Source: Luzula sylvatica
Taxonomy: Eukaryota; Streptophyta; Magnoliopsida; Poales; Juncaceae
Length of the DNA stretch: 64,000 nt
Assembly: GCA_946800325.1 (NCBI GenBank)
Contig: OX326961.1
Coordinates: forward strand, 50,432,293 to 50,496,292
Reading direction: 5' to 3'
Shown: one piece after another, positions 35,940 through 49,304 of the stretch
Numbering within the stretch: position 1 is the first letter of the stretch
How the letters are laid out: each line of letters starts with the position of its first letter
Made by a program: the position numbers and the translations under genes
The notes under the pieces: model-generated
Databases searched by the model: none
Told to the model about the DNA's origin: nothing
What the model saw: the letters and a program-made list of their open reading frames with translations, nothing else

Positions 35940-37176
35940 AAGTCGAGTATTGTGAGATCATAAAATAATATTTCATGATGAGAAAAAAAGCGGAGCATAC
36001 AGAAAGGAAGAAGAAGAGGTATGTCAAAGACATAGAAACAAAACCACCCATTGAATTACTACGCCAGAAAAGAAGATCAAGGGACAATATTTTGTAGGAT
36101 TTTTTCTTTAAATTGCCCATTGAGTTCGGTGAAAATAGGGTCAGAGCTTAAATGAGAAATGGGGCCTAGATATCATTAATATAAACTAAGTATAGTATGA
36201 GTAGACTAAGTGATAATTCAAGCAGTTATATATATGGTGTTATCAAAACTTATTCAAACATATTGGATGACGTGACAAAGATGTTTAATTGAATCACTAA
36301 TTGAATGAATGAACGGATTAATTGATCGATTAAATGAATTGACATGTTAGTTAACATGTATTAATATTAACATATCAAAATATTTGGACCTTGTTCACAA
36401 ACAATCAAAATCTTTGGGTTCAAGTAATCAAAGCAAAATATTATCTCTCCAATACTATATGGCTAACCAATCGAAGAGCAAAATCTACATGATTTTGGCA
36501 AAATATCATTGCGCAAAGACCCTACTTCCAAAACAATATTCAATAGATAATTGGCGATGGCAATACATGTCCTGCTATTGGAGCGCCATGGTATGATAAT
36601 TGAGAGTACGATCGACCACGAAAGAATGAAAAATGAAAGTGGCCGAACTAATAAACGATGGCAATATACATGAAACATGAACTCATTAATTGAGAATTTA
36701 TGTCTCACAAAAACTTTACAAATAAAATTCCCAACTCACAAACATCTCTTTGCAAAACCCGGATCAGTTAATATGGAAACCGCAACAAATGCCAAATTTT
36801 CCGCTAAAAACGCATACCTGAAATTGATCAATCCAATCTCGGTACCAGACCAAACCAACATCTATCCTACATGTCGTAAAATTTGGAAAAATACAATTAT
36901 AACCCCGCACGTGGCCACCTTTCTTTGGAAATTGTGCCTCAATTTTGCCGACGTGTGTAAATCTTCACAAGCGATTACTTCATATAAGCTCGATATGTCA
37001 TAGATGTTCGACCCATGAATCATGATGAAGCCATACTTCATATGACCTTTCTTTGCCCCTTATCCAAAGCAATCCAAAGCTACATGGTTTATTTCCACTT
37101 TAGATATAAGAGTTGATAATTTTCAAGGGGATTTTAAAAATATACTTTTTTATTTAGCACAAAACCTTGATGAAAT
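35940..37176 (+). pseudogene. Repeat plus LINE zf-RVT relic, second copy
   Basis: Counterpart of 2838-4090. LINE motifs are visible: SLGSSNQSKILSLQYY, KIWKNTIITPHVATFLW and the Cys-rich part after 36940. It is more decayed than the first copy, and similarity stops at about 37176. Confidence 0.65.
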
Positions 37177-37657
37177 AACTTGAATTATGTGGTTGAAGAG
37201 GTATTAATATTTAATATGACTATTTCATCGGATGGTTCTCCCCAAGTATTCTTTTCAGTCCTCTATCCGAATTATAATCCAAATTAATGTTGTATTATTT
37301 GTTAAAAAAATACTAATAAAATCTTAAAACTGTTATATTATTTTATAAACTTTAATTGTTTATTTAATTAATATGAACAATTAGATTAATTATTTTAATG
37401 CACATATTTTGTGTATCGTTATTCTTCTGTAGAATACATATATTAATTATTGGAGTTATAAGTTACAAAGGGAAGATCAAAATAGTGATTGCATAAAATT
37501 AAAGAATAGATTACCCCTGATTAATTGGGTTATGATGGCTATTCGGTTTTGAATGCCCTCATTAATATTATTGAATTATATGTTTCCTCTTCTCCTTTAT
37601 AAGCAGGTACAAACAAGAATGGAGGTAGTTTTTTTATCAACATATACCATATTGTAT

Positions 37658-37764
<107 letters not shown>

Positions 37765-37986
37765 TCTATTTAATAAATAGATACCTCTCATAAAATGAAT
37801 AATATATCATATTCTCTATTCAATTTTATTGAATTGACTTGGTTGGAAAAATTGGTGTAAATGTCTTCATCCATTTCAAGACGAAGATTTCCGTTCTACG
37901 ACTGTGCTACTAGATCGGAACCGAGACAAATCGGAGGTGTAGAACCTTGGAGATGGAGAAACGGAAATACCCTGCACAAGAGGACG

Positions 37987-38140
37987 TTAATCTGTCTTTA
38001 GGGCAGCAGTGACACGACCACGCGGCTACACCAGGCTTGTTCTCGATTTATTTATTTATTATTATTATTTAATTAATTATTTAGTTTGTTTATTTAATTT
38101 GTTTTATTGAAATATAACCAACAATCTAAAGACAGATTAA
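37987..38140 (+). promoter_or_regulatory. Putative self-primer: LTR 15-mer and its complement just after the 5' LTR
   Basis: TTAATCTGTCTTTAG at 37987-38001 (also 41144-41158 in the 3' LTR) is exactly complementary to CTAAAGACAGATTAA at 38126-38140. The latter starts 3 nt after the end of the 5' LTR, where the primer-binding site belongs. The loop between is 124 nt. A 15-nt exact match at that one position is very unlikely by chance. Self-priming by the element's own RNA is known from the Tf1 group; its use here is inference. Confidence 0.6.
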
Positions 38141-40534
38141 ATGTTTCTTTTAGTTGCCTTTTATTTTGAAGTTCTATATCTGATTTGCTTTGTAATTACT
38201 TTGAAATAAAACAATGTTGTTTAATAGATCTAGAAAATACAAGGATTAATTGATGAAGAATTCAAATTGTTTGGTATAAAATAAGCATCAAACAATATAT
38301 GAAGTTTGATAGAAATTATCTCTTCATACGCATATAAATTATAGATCTGAAAAAACGCATTCATGCAAATGAGTTAAAAGGATTATTTGTGATCCATTAT
38401 ATAATATATGAAGTTTGATTAAAAGTTATCTCTTCATATAATGGAATCATAAAGTTTGGAGAAATATATATATATTTCCAAAGATTATTACTTATATTGT
38501 GATTTGCATATTGAAAAATTTATTTTCCTTCTGGACGTAAATTTAATCTTTGGATTTCATATATTGGAAATAGTATATTATTACACATATATATTGAATT
38601 GTTAATCAGTTGAATATATATTAAATATTATTCCCATTAAAAATTTACGTTTATTTATCATATTAAATGGGCCAGGTATGGGCATGTTCCATGTTGTAAT
38701 TAATATTTAAAGAGGCACATCAATTTTCAGAAATTTCATTTGTATTTCTTAAATACATATAATCAAAGTTTGGTTATTTATTTATCTCTTTTATTGTGAT
38801 TTGATCAAGAGCTTATATTCATATTTGATCTAAGCAATCTTATCTCCCTTATTAAACAATTTCATCGGAGTCTATATTGTTTAACAAGAATATGAAAATT
38901 AAAATAAACAAATCGGCAAAATTGAATTATGGTCATAACAAATTTTGTATTGACCGTTCATAATTTGTATGCCACTATACATATCAAATTAATATTCTAA
39001 GTTGGCATGACCAACTTTACCTTAAAATAATATAAATAATATAAAATAATGTATATATTGAAGTATTACTTCAAATAATTTAAACATTTAAGTTGATCTT
39101 AAATCCAGTTTATGTACAAGTATAACAATGTCATGAGAAGTTTTATAACATTCTCTTTTTTTTTATCAATTTAATAAAGTTATTCTGACATTGTTATTTC
39201 ATATAATCTATGAACTCTATATGCTGGATCATGTTAAACTATTGATGATTTATTTGTTGGTTAATTATGCCATAATAAAAATTTATTTAATTAACAGAAA
39301 GTATGTCATGTAATCTGACAATTTTGGCTTTACTAATGGTTGTAATGCATGACATTATTAATACCAATCTATTCAGTAATGATTTTAAATATATTGCATA
39401 ATATTTGAAATCAATTAAATAAGTTCGTTATTCCAAATAATGTATAAAGTTTGATAAAATCATCTCTATATATTAATTTGGATTTCACTAATTATTAGTG
39501 ATCCAATATGGATAAATTTGTATTATTCTAATTTTTAAATATCATTAATGATGTTAAATATATTCATCAATAATACAAATTTCAAAATAGTGGTCAAGCT
39601 AAAATTTATTTAATTATAAATTAATTTAGAAATAAAATAATATCTGCCTAAAATTGGCTTAGAAACACATTTTGAGAAATTAATAAAGTGCCAAATTAAA
39701 TAATAAGCATGCATTTAGATTCAAATAAAATTATTGATCTGATCAATCAATACATTATGAATCATATAATAAATTGGCACAAGTTTATTAAATACTGCCA
39801 CTTGGTAAATAATAAATAATAAATAAAATGTGATATCACTAAATTTTATAAGATTGGAAAATAATTTAACCGATCAAAAGATCCTACAAGATCTTGTTCA
39901 TCGAGGGGGATGCGGTTTATGCCCATATAATCAGTCACCAGGAGTGGGATCCCTACCATTGTGGCTGGCTGGTCCGGACAAATGGTTCAAGGGGTGAACG
40001 AAGCGACTGATGTGACATTTTCGAAGCACTATTTTGACTCTAATGTCTGTGCTCATCCCTATGGTGAAGTGCTTCAAGGTGATGGTTAGGTTGAATGTTA
40101 TCATTCTTAATAATTCCAAAAAAAATATATACATACAAGAAATGTATATATATTACGTTTAATAATAAAACGGAGTATATTTCCACACCGTATACTCTTA
40201 AGGAATTACCTAAGTGAGAATCGTCGTGGGCCGCGACTACAGAATAAGGGCAAAATCTTAATGTATTCTCATGATAATCAAGGTTAGCGCATGGCCATAA
40301 ATAGCGCACACCCGCATAAAAAACACCAACGGATTTTTCCTACTATGTGTGAGGTTGTAAAAGATCGGTTGAATGATTCATGGTTCAAGACCTAGTTCAC
40401 CATGTAATCTCGATCCTATATAATTTTCGCTCTGTATGGGTTCAAGGCTACGTCCACTCATATTTATGCATAGTAGATACCAAGTTTTGGAAAAAGAATA
40501 AATTTAAAATAAAGTTTTAAAATTTGAGGGGGAA
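38141..40534. other. Internal region of the LTR retrotransposon, non-coding
   Basis: AT-rich, with no long frame. A less AT-rich part at 39890-40090 (GGGGGATGCGGTTTATGCCC..., GGCTGGCTGGTCCGGAC) could hold packaging or structural signals. The purine tract 40523-40534 precedes the 3' LTR. Confidence 0.6.
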
Positions 40535-41467
40535 TGTTGTATTATTTGTTAAAAAAATACTAATAAAATTTTAAAACTGTTATATTATTTTATAAACTTT
40601 AATTGTTTATTTAATTAATATGAACAATTAAATTAATTATTTTAATGCACATATTTTGTGTATCGTTATTCTTCTGTAGAATACATATATTAATTATTGG
40701 AGTTATAAGTTACAAAGGGAAGATCAAAATAGTGATTGCATAAAATTAAAGAATAGATTACCCCTGATTAATTGGGTTATGATGGCTATTCGGTTTTGAA
40801 TGCCCTCATTAATATTATTGAATTATATGTTTCCTCTTCTCCTTTATAAGCATGTACAAACAAGAATGGAGGTAGTTTTTATCAACATATACCATATTGT
40901 ATCCTCCATATATATATGTATTCTATTTAATAAATAGATACCTCTCATAAAATGAATAATATATCATATTCTCTATTCAATTTTATTGAATTGACTTGGT
41001 TGGAAAAATTGGTGTAAATGTCTTCATCCATTTCAAGACGAAGATTTCCGTTCTACGACTGTGCTACTAGATCGGAACCGAGACAAATCGGAGGTGTAAA
41101 ACCTTGGAGATGGAGAAACGGAAATACCCTGCACAAGATGACGTTAATCTGTCTTTAGGGCAGCAGTGGCACGACCACGCGGCTACACCAGGCTTGTTCT
41201 CGATTTATTCATTTATTATTATTATTTAATTAATTATTTAGTTTGTTTATTTGGTTGTTTTATTGAAATATAACCAACAATTAATTCAATTCTCATATTG
41301 AATTCCTTAAATTATTGAAACGATAACCTCAGTGATGAAAGAGTGCATTCCGAGATGTGATTTTTTATATCAGCCAAAAAGTACCTGATATGCAAAATTA
41401 AACGAACAAAACGGTATGACAATATATTAAAAAATGCAAGGGCATGCAAGGAAAATTCACATAGAAA

Positions 41468-41589
41468 ATGGAGGAAATACACAATGCATACCAGACAATG
41501 GCGAAGAAAAGCCTGTTAATAGAGAAGGAAATCGTGTCCCTGCGCGAAGACAAGCAGGAGCTCCAGAACAAATATGCAGAAAAATTCAG
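41468..41589 (+). pseudogene. Coiled-coil exon-like fragment of an unidentified gene
   Basis: An open frame from ATG at 41468 to a donor-like AG/GTCTTT at 41589 (122 nt, 40 codons plus 2 nt) reads MEEIHNAYQTMAKKS, then IEKEIVSLREDKQEL and NKYAEKF, strongly coiled-coil. The homologous place near 4330-4366 keeps only QEFQDKYAEKF. The sharp protein-like bias suggests a captured exon; the source gene is not recognised. Confidence 0.5.
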
Positions 41590-41649
41590 GTCTTTTTTAA
41601 AATTGTCAGAGAAATCGGATTAGTGGAATTAATGGGAAAAATCGTTTGT

Positions 41650-42630
41650 TGATGATTATAACGATAAAAAAATAATTAAGCATATCATCTTTTTGTTGCT
41701 TCGGCGATTTCTGAAAGAGTAGATCCATGTGGGTCTCCATGGTTCACCATCCGTTGCATCGAAGATCTAATTGCAAAAATGATACCAAATTAAACCCTAA
41801 AGCTCCCAATAATATACTTATATACGTCACCGAAACTATTTCATTCTTATTTTTTGCTCTCTATTTGTAGGAACCAAATACGAATCCAAAATACGAACCA
41901 ATAAGACCATCTTCAGTTAAACAGCATAACAGCATACTGACATGAGATCCCTTTGGTTTACTTAGTTTTCATCATCAATAATAATAATAATTTTTTTGAG
42001 CACCATTGTTTGAGTTTATTCCTTTCAAATTTCAACAATATTTCTGCTCTAAAATTTTGAGCATTATCGAAGATATTTTTGGTAATTTTGAGAATTTTTG
42101 GAGTATGAGATTTATTTTTAAATTTCAGCAATATTAGGGTTATTCTAGCGTTTTTGCTAATTCAGCAATTTCAAGGATTATTTTTAAGTCTTAGATTTTT
42201 TTGGTGTGTTTTTACAATTTTATTTTAGTTTAATTTTGAGCCTTTTTAGTGCTATTTTCCCAGATTCATTTCGTCTATTTTTATTAGTGTTTATTTTGTC
42301 TCAGTAAATAGAATTGTACTATATGTTTGCAAAAACATCTATGTGAAGTATTAAAATTTGCTAACCATATTCACTCCAAGGATTTTTAAAATTTACTATG
42401 CATTAAATACAGACAAGGATGACAAGTATGGATTAATTTTCACCTTTGTTGATATTTTGTCTTATAATTTGAAATTTTATTATTGGATGCAATTATTGAA
42501 GGAATTGAAGGAAACATGTGTATGGTTACTTTTGTGTAGTATTTAAAATTTAAAATAAAGTTTAAATGGGAAATGGTTCAAATTGGGACCATATTTGTGT
42601 AGTATTTAAAAAATTGATGTCGTAATAATT
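41650..42630. repeat. Dispersed repeat, paired with 4441-5400
   Basis: Second copy of the roughly 960-bp repeat, diverging at about 42630 where a hairpin-bearing sequence (CCCCGCGCAATTGCACGAG) begins. Confidence 0.6.
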
Positions 42631-42639
42631 AGGTATTAC

Positions 42640-43554
42640 GCCCCGCGCAATTGCACGAGTTATAGTTGTGAATCAATCTAACATCAAATGATGTTAAATT
42701 CTCTGGAGCAAGATATCGCTCTCTTCTTTTGACATTTTCAATTAATTTAAAATTTTGCATAAATATGTTTAATATATACTAATTTAAAAAGACAAAATAT
42801 TATGTGTATAATGTTTATACAAATATAATATTTGACAAGTTGATGCTTGATTTAGCATTAATATCTCAATTTTATAACTAAATAAATATCACACAAATTG
42901 GCACATAATGACTAATTCACCCATAAATAAATAAATTCAAATCATGCAGTTCCCATTTTTTTTATCACATAAAATACCCATAATAAGAATGTACTTACAT
43001 CATGCAATATATAATTTTGAATCATGCATTTCCCATGAGTATCAGTGTGGAAGTTTATAAATCCTAATAGTTTGTCTTGGAGGGTCCAAAAAAAAAAAAT
43101 CGTAGTGTGAGAAATGGAAGTAAAAAATTAAAATCAAGCATCCAGGGAAAATAACGAGAAATAAAGAAGATAGCTGGTTTTAATACTTTTTTTTATGGGA
43201 TACAAGTGAAAATCAATTTAAGAACTCGATAAAATAAAAAATATATATCAAATTGGACAGTCCGTCAGTTTTTCTGTATAAACATAACGAGGATTTAATA
43301 TTCACATTAGCACATAAGTTTACCACCGAATTAACACCGAATGAACATATGTCATTCGTTCATTTGGTTAAGTGCATTTGAGTCCCGCTATATTTGTCGT
43401 CTCTTCCGGGTTTAATTTCGGGCAATTAAGAATTTTTGGCAAAAGAAAGAAAGAAAATATATGATATATTAAGTTGGTTTGGCAAATTTCTCTATTTTTG
43501 TTAAATCTTAATTATTTTTAAGATATAGGAAGAAAAATCAACATTTTTTTTTTG
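42640..43554. other. AT-rich intergenic region, no gene seen
   Basis: No coding region or clear repeat partner inside the window. The hairpin at 42643-42663, read on the minus strand and followed by CTAAT, could be a Helitron 3' end. Confidence 0.4.
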
Positions 43555-45404
43555 GTTGAAAGCCCATAGGCAATCAATCAACATCTTTTAGGTAAGAACA
43601 ATAGCATACAAAAAACGGAAGCTTTGTATAACCAAAATATTATTTTATGAAGCAATATAAATTAATTTTTTTGTTCTCTATGAAACCACTTGGTATAATC
43701 TAGATTCTTGAATTAAAAATCTAATGATTCAAATACAAGATAGTATTATATGTATTCAAATTTAAATAGACATGATTTTTGTGCATCAGAAAAATTGAAA
43801 CAACAACAATAATTAATACATATAGACTATTTTTACATAAATTATCATGTTCTTCTCCATCTATACATTTTTCTTTGGGAGATAAAAAAAAACCCTCTTT
43901 TTTTGATATTGTAAAAATCCCCTATTTTTCGGAAATTCCAAAGAAAATCCTCTATCAAATTTTTATTTTCAAATAACCCCTTATAGAGGTTAAAACTAAC
44001 GATGAATGCAGTTAAAAATTTATTTGACCAAATAACCTTCTATTTACATATGTAGTAATGAAAAAATGTTTTTTTTTTTAATTTTAAAAAATTATACAAG
44101 ACAATTATCATATAATAATTTTAAAAAAATATTATATGTTATATTTATTTATTTTAATATTTCATACATTATATATAATTAACTTTTATATATATATATA
44201 TTTTTTTTTGAAAAACTAACATAAAATAATATTAATATGAAAACAATATTAAAAAAACATCTTGCAAATATTTGAAAAATAAAATATCATGAAACTATTA
44301 AAAATACATAAAATGAGAATGAAAATTTAATAAATTCAACAGTCTTGCACAAAAATATTACATACTAAAAAAAGTCCACCCACGGACGCGCGGACTTCTT
44401 CGACGCAGGTCTGGCTAATTTTCTATGAATAACAAAGTTTGTATATATTGTAATAGATAACAATGTAATACAATTCATCTTCTTGTCCTCAATGATATCC
44501 AGAACATAAGGCAAATATTTTTTTTGTCATTTTGAATTTATGTATGTAAACAAAACCACAATATACTTTTTTTGTCTTTTTTCTTCAAGGATATCCAGAA
44601 TAATAATACTAACATAATTTTGAATTTATATATGTAACTATCATGTGTTTCATTGAAATCCAAGGATTAATCAATTGTTTCCCCCAAAGAAAAACTATAT
44701 CCAACACTAGTAAGGGATAAAGAAAGCACAATTCATAATTGATGTGATTAGGATTGAATAGTCTAAACTGAATACTTAGCATGTTAATCTAAGACCCGAT
44801 TTAGATTCATTTACAAAACATAGGCATATTTTTACTGATTTATGTAAACTGAATCTTCTATTATTTAAGAAACTTATGTACAACCAATTCATAATTCATA
44901 ATTAAAATCAGTAGTTCATTCAGCTGCACACACATTTTTCCAACCAATTAAATCTGCACATCGATTAAAATCGAAATACTCAATACAAATACAAATACAC
45001 GTTTCAATTCATCAACAATCAATCATAAACAATGAATCAAAATCATTCATATTCCATAATTATACAATTTCGTGGAAGTAAAACAAACTATTTCATCTAT
45101 AGAGAGGAGGGGGGTCGATTGGAGTATGCCACCAAGCAATACGAGAGGAAGATATTTTGATATTTTGTTAAACTGAGGACTGAGGAGATACTTTAAGCAA
45201 GCAATACAACGACCATGGATGTTATTTGAAACCTTCTCTGAAATTCGTTCTTCCATGGAGGAGATATATTTATTTCCAAAAGAGATGAAGGGTTTCCTGA
45301 ATGTGTTAAACGGAGAGTTAACATGTGGTATCTTGTTTGACATGCAAGAAAATGAAAGACTTTATACAAAAATATCTTGATATTATTCAAAAAAATTACA
45401 ATTA
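43555..45404. repeat. Left part of the Eaf7 block, third copy
   Basis: Follows 7177-9220 with the hAT MITE missing (empty site 44333-44340) and with a roughly 60-bp piece around 44780-44845 that units 1 and 2 lack. No coding region. Confidence 0.6.
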
Positions 45405-45692
45405 ATTGTTTTTCAAAGAACCTAGCAAATTATTATTATTATTTTTATTTTTTATTATCATTATTATAATAGCAATTATTATTATTTATTTTTTTGTAGT
45501 AATTACTAATTTTATTATTATTATCATTATTCTAATAGTAATTATTTTTTAATAATAATAATAATAATAACAATAATAGTAATTTTAATAATAATAATAA
45601 TAACAATAATAAATATATTATTATTATAGTAATTATTAATTTAATAATAATAATAATAATAATAATATTGTCATTACTATAATAAGTATTGA

Positions 45693-45741
<49 letters not shown>

Positions 45742-45960
45742 TTTAATAGAAATTATTAATAGAAATTATTAATTTAATTATTATTATTGGAATTATTAGT
45801 TTTATGATTAGTATAGTAATTTTTTTATTATTATTATTAATATAGTAATTATTAATTTTATTATTATTATCATTATTATTACTATCATTTTTACTATTAT
45901 AATAATAATTATTATAAAAAATATATTATTAATATATTATATTATTATCTTTAATACATT
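45405..45960. repeat. (ATT)n/(AAT)n microsatellite region
   Basis: About 550 bp of interrupted trinucleotide repeats switching strand several times. The fourth block has a similar tract (56660-57223, continuing after 58136). Units 1 and 2 lack it. Confidence 0.9.
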
Positions 45961-46785
45961 AATTCTTGGTTTTTGTATGACTTAATTTATACTAATTAGT
46001 CATAATAATGCTTGTGAAAAGAAAGAGAGCATGAGAGAATTTGTTTTCCCATATTTTTTGAGAAACATCAAAATAGGATAAGAGAGGACAATTTGGGGGG
46101 ACCAAAAATTCATTTTCCGTGATAATGAATCACATCAAACAATGGAAAAGAGTCTATATCCGGGAAAACAATGTCTTTTCCATCACATTCCTCCCAATCA
46201 AACGGACTCTATATGTATTTTGGTTCCAATTGTTCTTTTGATCCTCCTCTAGTATCTCATTAGTCATTTTTCTGATTATTGATCTTGGCATAATTATATT
46301 AATTCACTATAAAAAATCTGACTACGAATATAAATGTATCGTGTATATTAGTATATATAGGAATGAATAAATGAACTCTCAAACAATAAAATCTAACAAA
46401 CTTGTTATTCATCATTTATGCATGCATGATAATTTAGAAGGTCATGCGTGATTAATGGTCTTTTTATTCGTATCATGCTATACGAGTGACCCTTGTTTTG
46501 AAAATATTCAAACTAAAAAAAATAAAAAAGTAGAAAAATAAAATTAAGTCAAGAACTGCGAGATCATAAAATTAGTTATTACATTATAGAAAAAAATATC
46601 TTATGTATGAAGAATGAAGTTTATAATTATAAATATAATATATTTTCACCTTTTTTGTTCGTGAAAACTAAATATAGGTGGCAAAAATTAATTAGCTAAA
46701 TTGTGGATAATTATTTATCATGCCATATTCAGAATTAAAAATAAAAACTTAATGAAATAAACGAAGAACTAGGAAAGGGGTTAAA

Positions 46786-47555
46786 TTATCGAATTACCAA
46801 ACAATGATAATCTTCGTCTTTTACCGAGAAATTTTTAGGTAAAGAGAATTCTTCCTCCTTTTTAAGTATCTCCTTATCTTCTTCATCTAGTTTCTGAAAT
46901 TACAATTATACAACATTACAAGGACGAAATTGAAAATATGAAACAACTATACAAGAATAGGTTTTGTGAATTACAAAATATTTAGGGAGTTTTTTGAGTA
47001 ATTACCAGCATGTCTAAGTTAAAGAAGCGATTCAGAAGTTGTAACACCTCGTCAGATGAAAAACTCCTCCCAAAACTACACAAAAATCAAATTTTAAGTA
47101 CAAAATTTAAATTTTAACTTTTGGTAAAAAAAGTTAAAACATGAATTATATAAACTTATAAAAATGTAGTATAATACCATTTCTGCATGTACTCAGTCAA
47201 ACCATACAGAACAAAGTGCCTGTGTATACCTGCTTAATAAAATAAATTTTTCAAAATTATCCTTGCACAAAAATAATAGAGCAAATTGACATTTTTTTAG
47301 GGCTAATTTGAAATTTAACCTTGTAATTTCGCAGGATGATATTTTTCTAGGGCTTGTAGAAGCCTTAGTTCTAGATCCACTTGTGATTGCTCCTAAAAAT
47401 AAAATAACAAAAAAAGTGAAATAGAATGAAAGTAAATTATATACAAATTGAGGGTTAATTTGTAAAAGAACCTTAGGAAGAGAGGAAGCAGATGAACGAG
47501 GGGCCTGAGATGGAGAATGAACCGATACGCCATCTTGCTCTTCTTCCTTCGCCAT
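46786..47555 (-). CDS. EAF7: Eaf7/MRGBP-like NuA4 complex subunit with lost stop (copy 3)
   Basis: Exons on the minus strand: 47472-47555, 47320-47392, 47178-47229, 47006-47075, 46786-46893. All splice sites are intact; intron 2 starts GTTAAA instead of GTCAAA. The protein begins MAKEEEQDG (Ala at position 2, not Val) and is otherwise as copy 1 through VKDED. There the usual stop is changed to TAT (46807-46809), adding seven residues (YHCLVIR) before TAA at 46786-46788, 128 residues in all. The extension is unlikely to damage the Eaf7 core, which ends earlier. Flanks match the other blocks. Whether this copy is expressed cannot be told from sequence. Confidence 0.82.
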
Positions 47556-48334
47556 TATTCTTATTTACAATTCAATCCCTGAAAAAATGCAAGAGAAAAA
47601 AATAACAATCATTAGATCCTGAAATTTCATGTACGGAGCCCAATTGGAAATTAATGCCTAAATGCAGAACAAAGTTAAAAAAAATAGAAATTGATGAATA
47701 CTTTGCGATTATTCTCTGCGATTGTATGAATTCCGTACCGATACTGGCATTAATATTTGTAATTTGTGAGAAATCCTACGAGAATTAGACGTATGTGTGT
47801 GGTTGATGAAATTGAGCTAAAATAAATAAAATTATTCATAACAAATTAAAAACAAATGCTAATAATAACCAAATAAATTGCTAAATCCAACCTTAAGTAA
47901 TAGTTCCGCGTAACTGAAAGCGAGAATTAGATTGTGACTTTTTTAACGATTAGCGATTGAAGTGAGGGGTAGTAACTGAAAGCGAGCGCAATTCTAGGTG
48001 GAAGAGACGGCAACAACGAACGATGAGAAAGAGACGTGTTAGAATATATTTATAAAAGAAAAAGAAAAGGTAAATATAAGTTTGGGTTTTTTGGGCCATA
48101 AATTTGTTTCAAGGATCAGAATATATTTAGTGCTAGAATTTAAGGGGCCACAGTACAGGTTTATTTAATGCGAATAGGTTTTAAGGAGTGTAAGTATAAA
48201 TTAAACTAAGTATAGGAATAGGAATAGATTATGTGAAAGAAAATAGAAAATAAATTGTAAAAAATTAAGTGTTAAATAAAAAAGAAAATTATTAGAAAAT
48301 AGTATATAAATCCTCCCCATTTTCCCCAATTTAA

Positions 48335-48638
48335 GAGGCCAAGAATGTCGATGGACTCCTCTCGCAATCAAAGCACCTCTAAAGATCAAAATATTCATTT
48401 GGCTTGCCCTCAATAATCAAATTTTAACATCGGATAATCTCGCTAAGAGAGGGTGGCCGCACGACCCTATTTGTCCACTTTGCTCGGTCCAAGACGAATC
48501 GGTCAAGCATCTACTCTTAGGATGCCGTTTCTCGGTAGAAGTATGGCAAGGGGTCGACCCGAGACTAACTTTCACAGCGAACTCCGTCCTTGACCTCTGG
48601 TGCAATTTCCGGATAACAATGGGTGGCCACCATATGGA
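48335..48638 (+). pseudogene. LINE zf-RVT fragment, third block, left half
   Basis: CPLCSVQDESVKHLLLGC followed by FSVEVWQGVDPRLTF and VLDLWCNF, continuing past the place where the 4.3-kb hAT sits in the tandem units. It is interrupted at 48638 by another hAT element and resumes at 49305. Confidence 0.8.
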
Positions 48639-49296
48639 CAGTGGCGGAACTAAGGGGGACCAAGGGGAGCCTTGGCTTCCCTCATGAATTCTAAAATTAG
48701 TTATGGTATACTAGTACAATTTGTTATTTGGATCATTTTACCAAGTTAATTGTATTTAAAATATTCTAGAGCAATGAATACAATTACTTGCAAATACAAA
48801 CGGGCCAGGCCCAATTTTCATCTAACAAAAAGTATATTCTCATATGTATATTATATTCCTATCATTCTTACATATTTCTTCCTCAAATTCGCTTTTGTTT
48901 TTTTTTCTTGGAAAATCCACCAATTTTTTTTTCGAAATAATCCAAAATCTTCTTTAAACTACAAATAAAATAAAAACTAATTAGAGCAACCAAGTATCTT
49001 TTCAAGTTTCTTAGATTTTCAGGATTAGTAACTGATTTTATAGAATTTATTTTAAGCTTGTAAAGTTTAGAAATAAGAAAAATAAAACTATAAAATTAGA
49101 GTTTAATTTGTTTTGGATTAGACTTTATTTTGGATGTTTTATTGTTTTGGACGAATATATACTTTTAAATTTTATTTATAATTTAATAATATTATATTAT
49201 TTTTTTGTAATTTTGCATGTCATGTTTAGTAATTTTAAATAAAATTTTTTGTTTCTTCTTGGCCCCCCTCAATTTTTATGTCTGGTTCCGCCCCTG
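48639..49296. mobile_element. Non-autonomous hAT element, 658 bp
   Basis: Termini CAGTGGCGGAACTA / GGTTCCGCCCCTG with the 8-bp direct repeat CATATGGA at 48631-48638 and 49297-49304. The empty site is kept at 23772-23779 and, with one change, at about 60956. The interior is AT-rich and non-coding. The termini resemble those of the 4.3-kb hAT but the subterminal sequence differs. Confidence 0.9.
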
Positions 49297-49304
49297 CATA
49301 TGGA

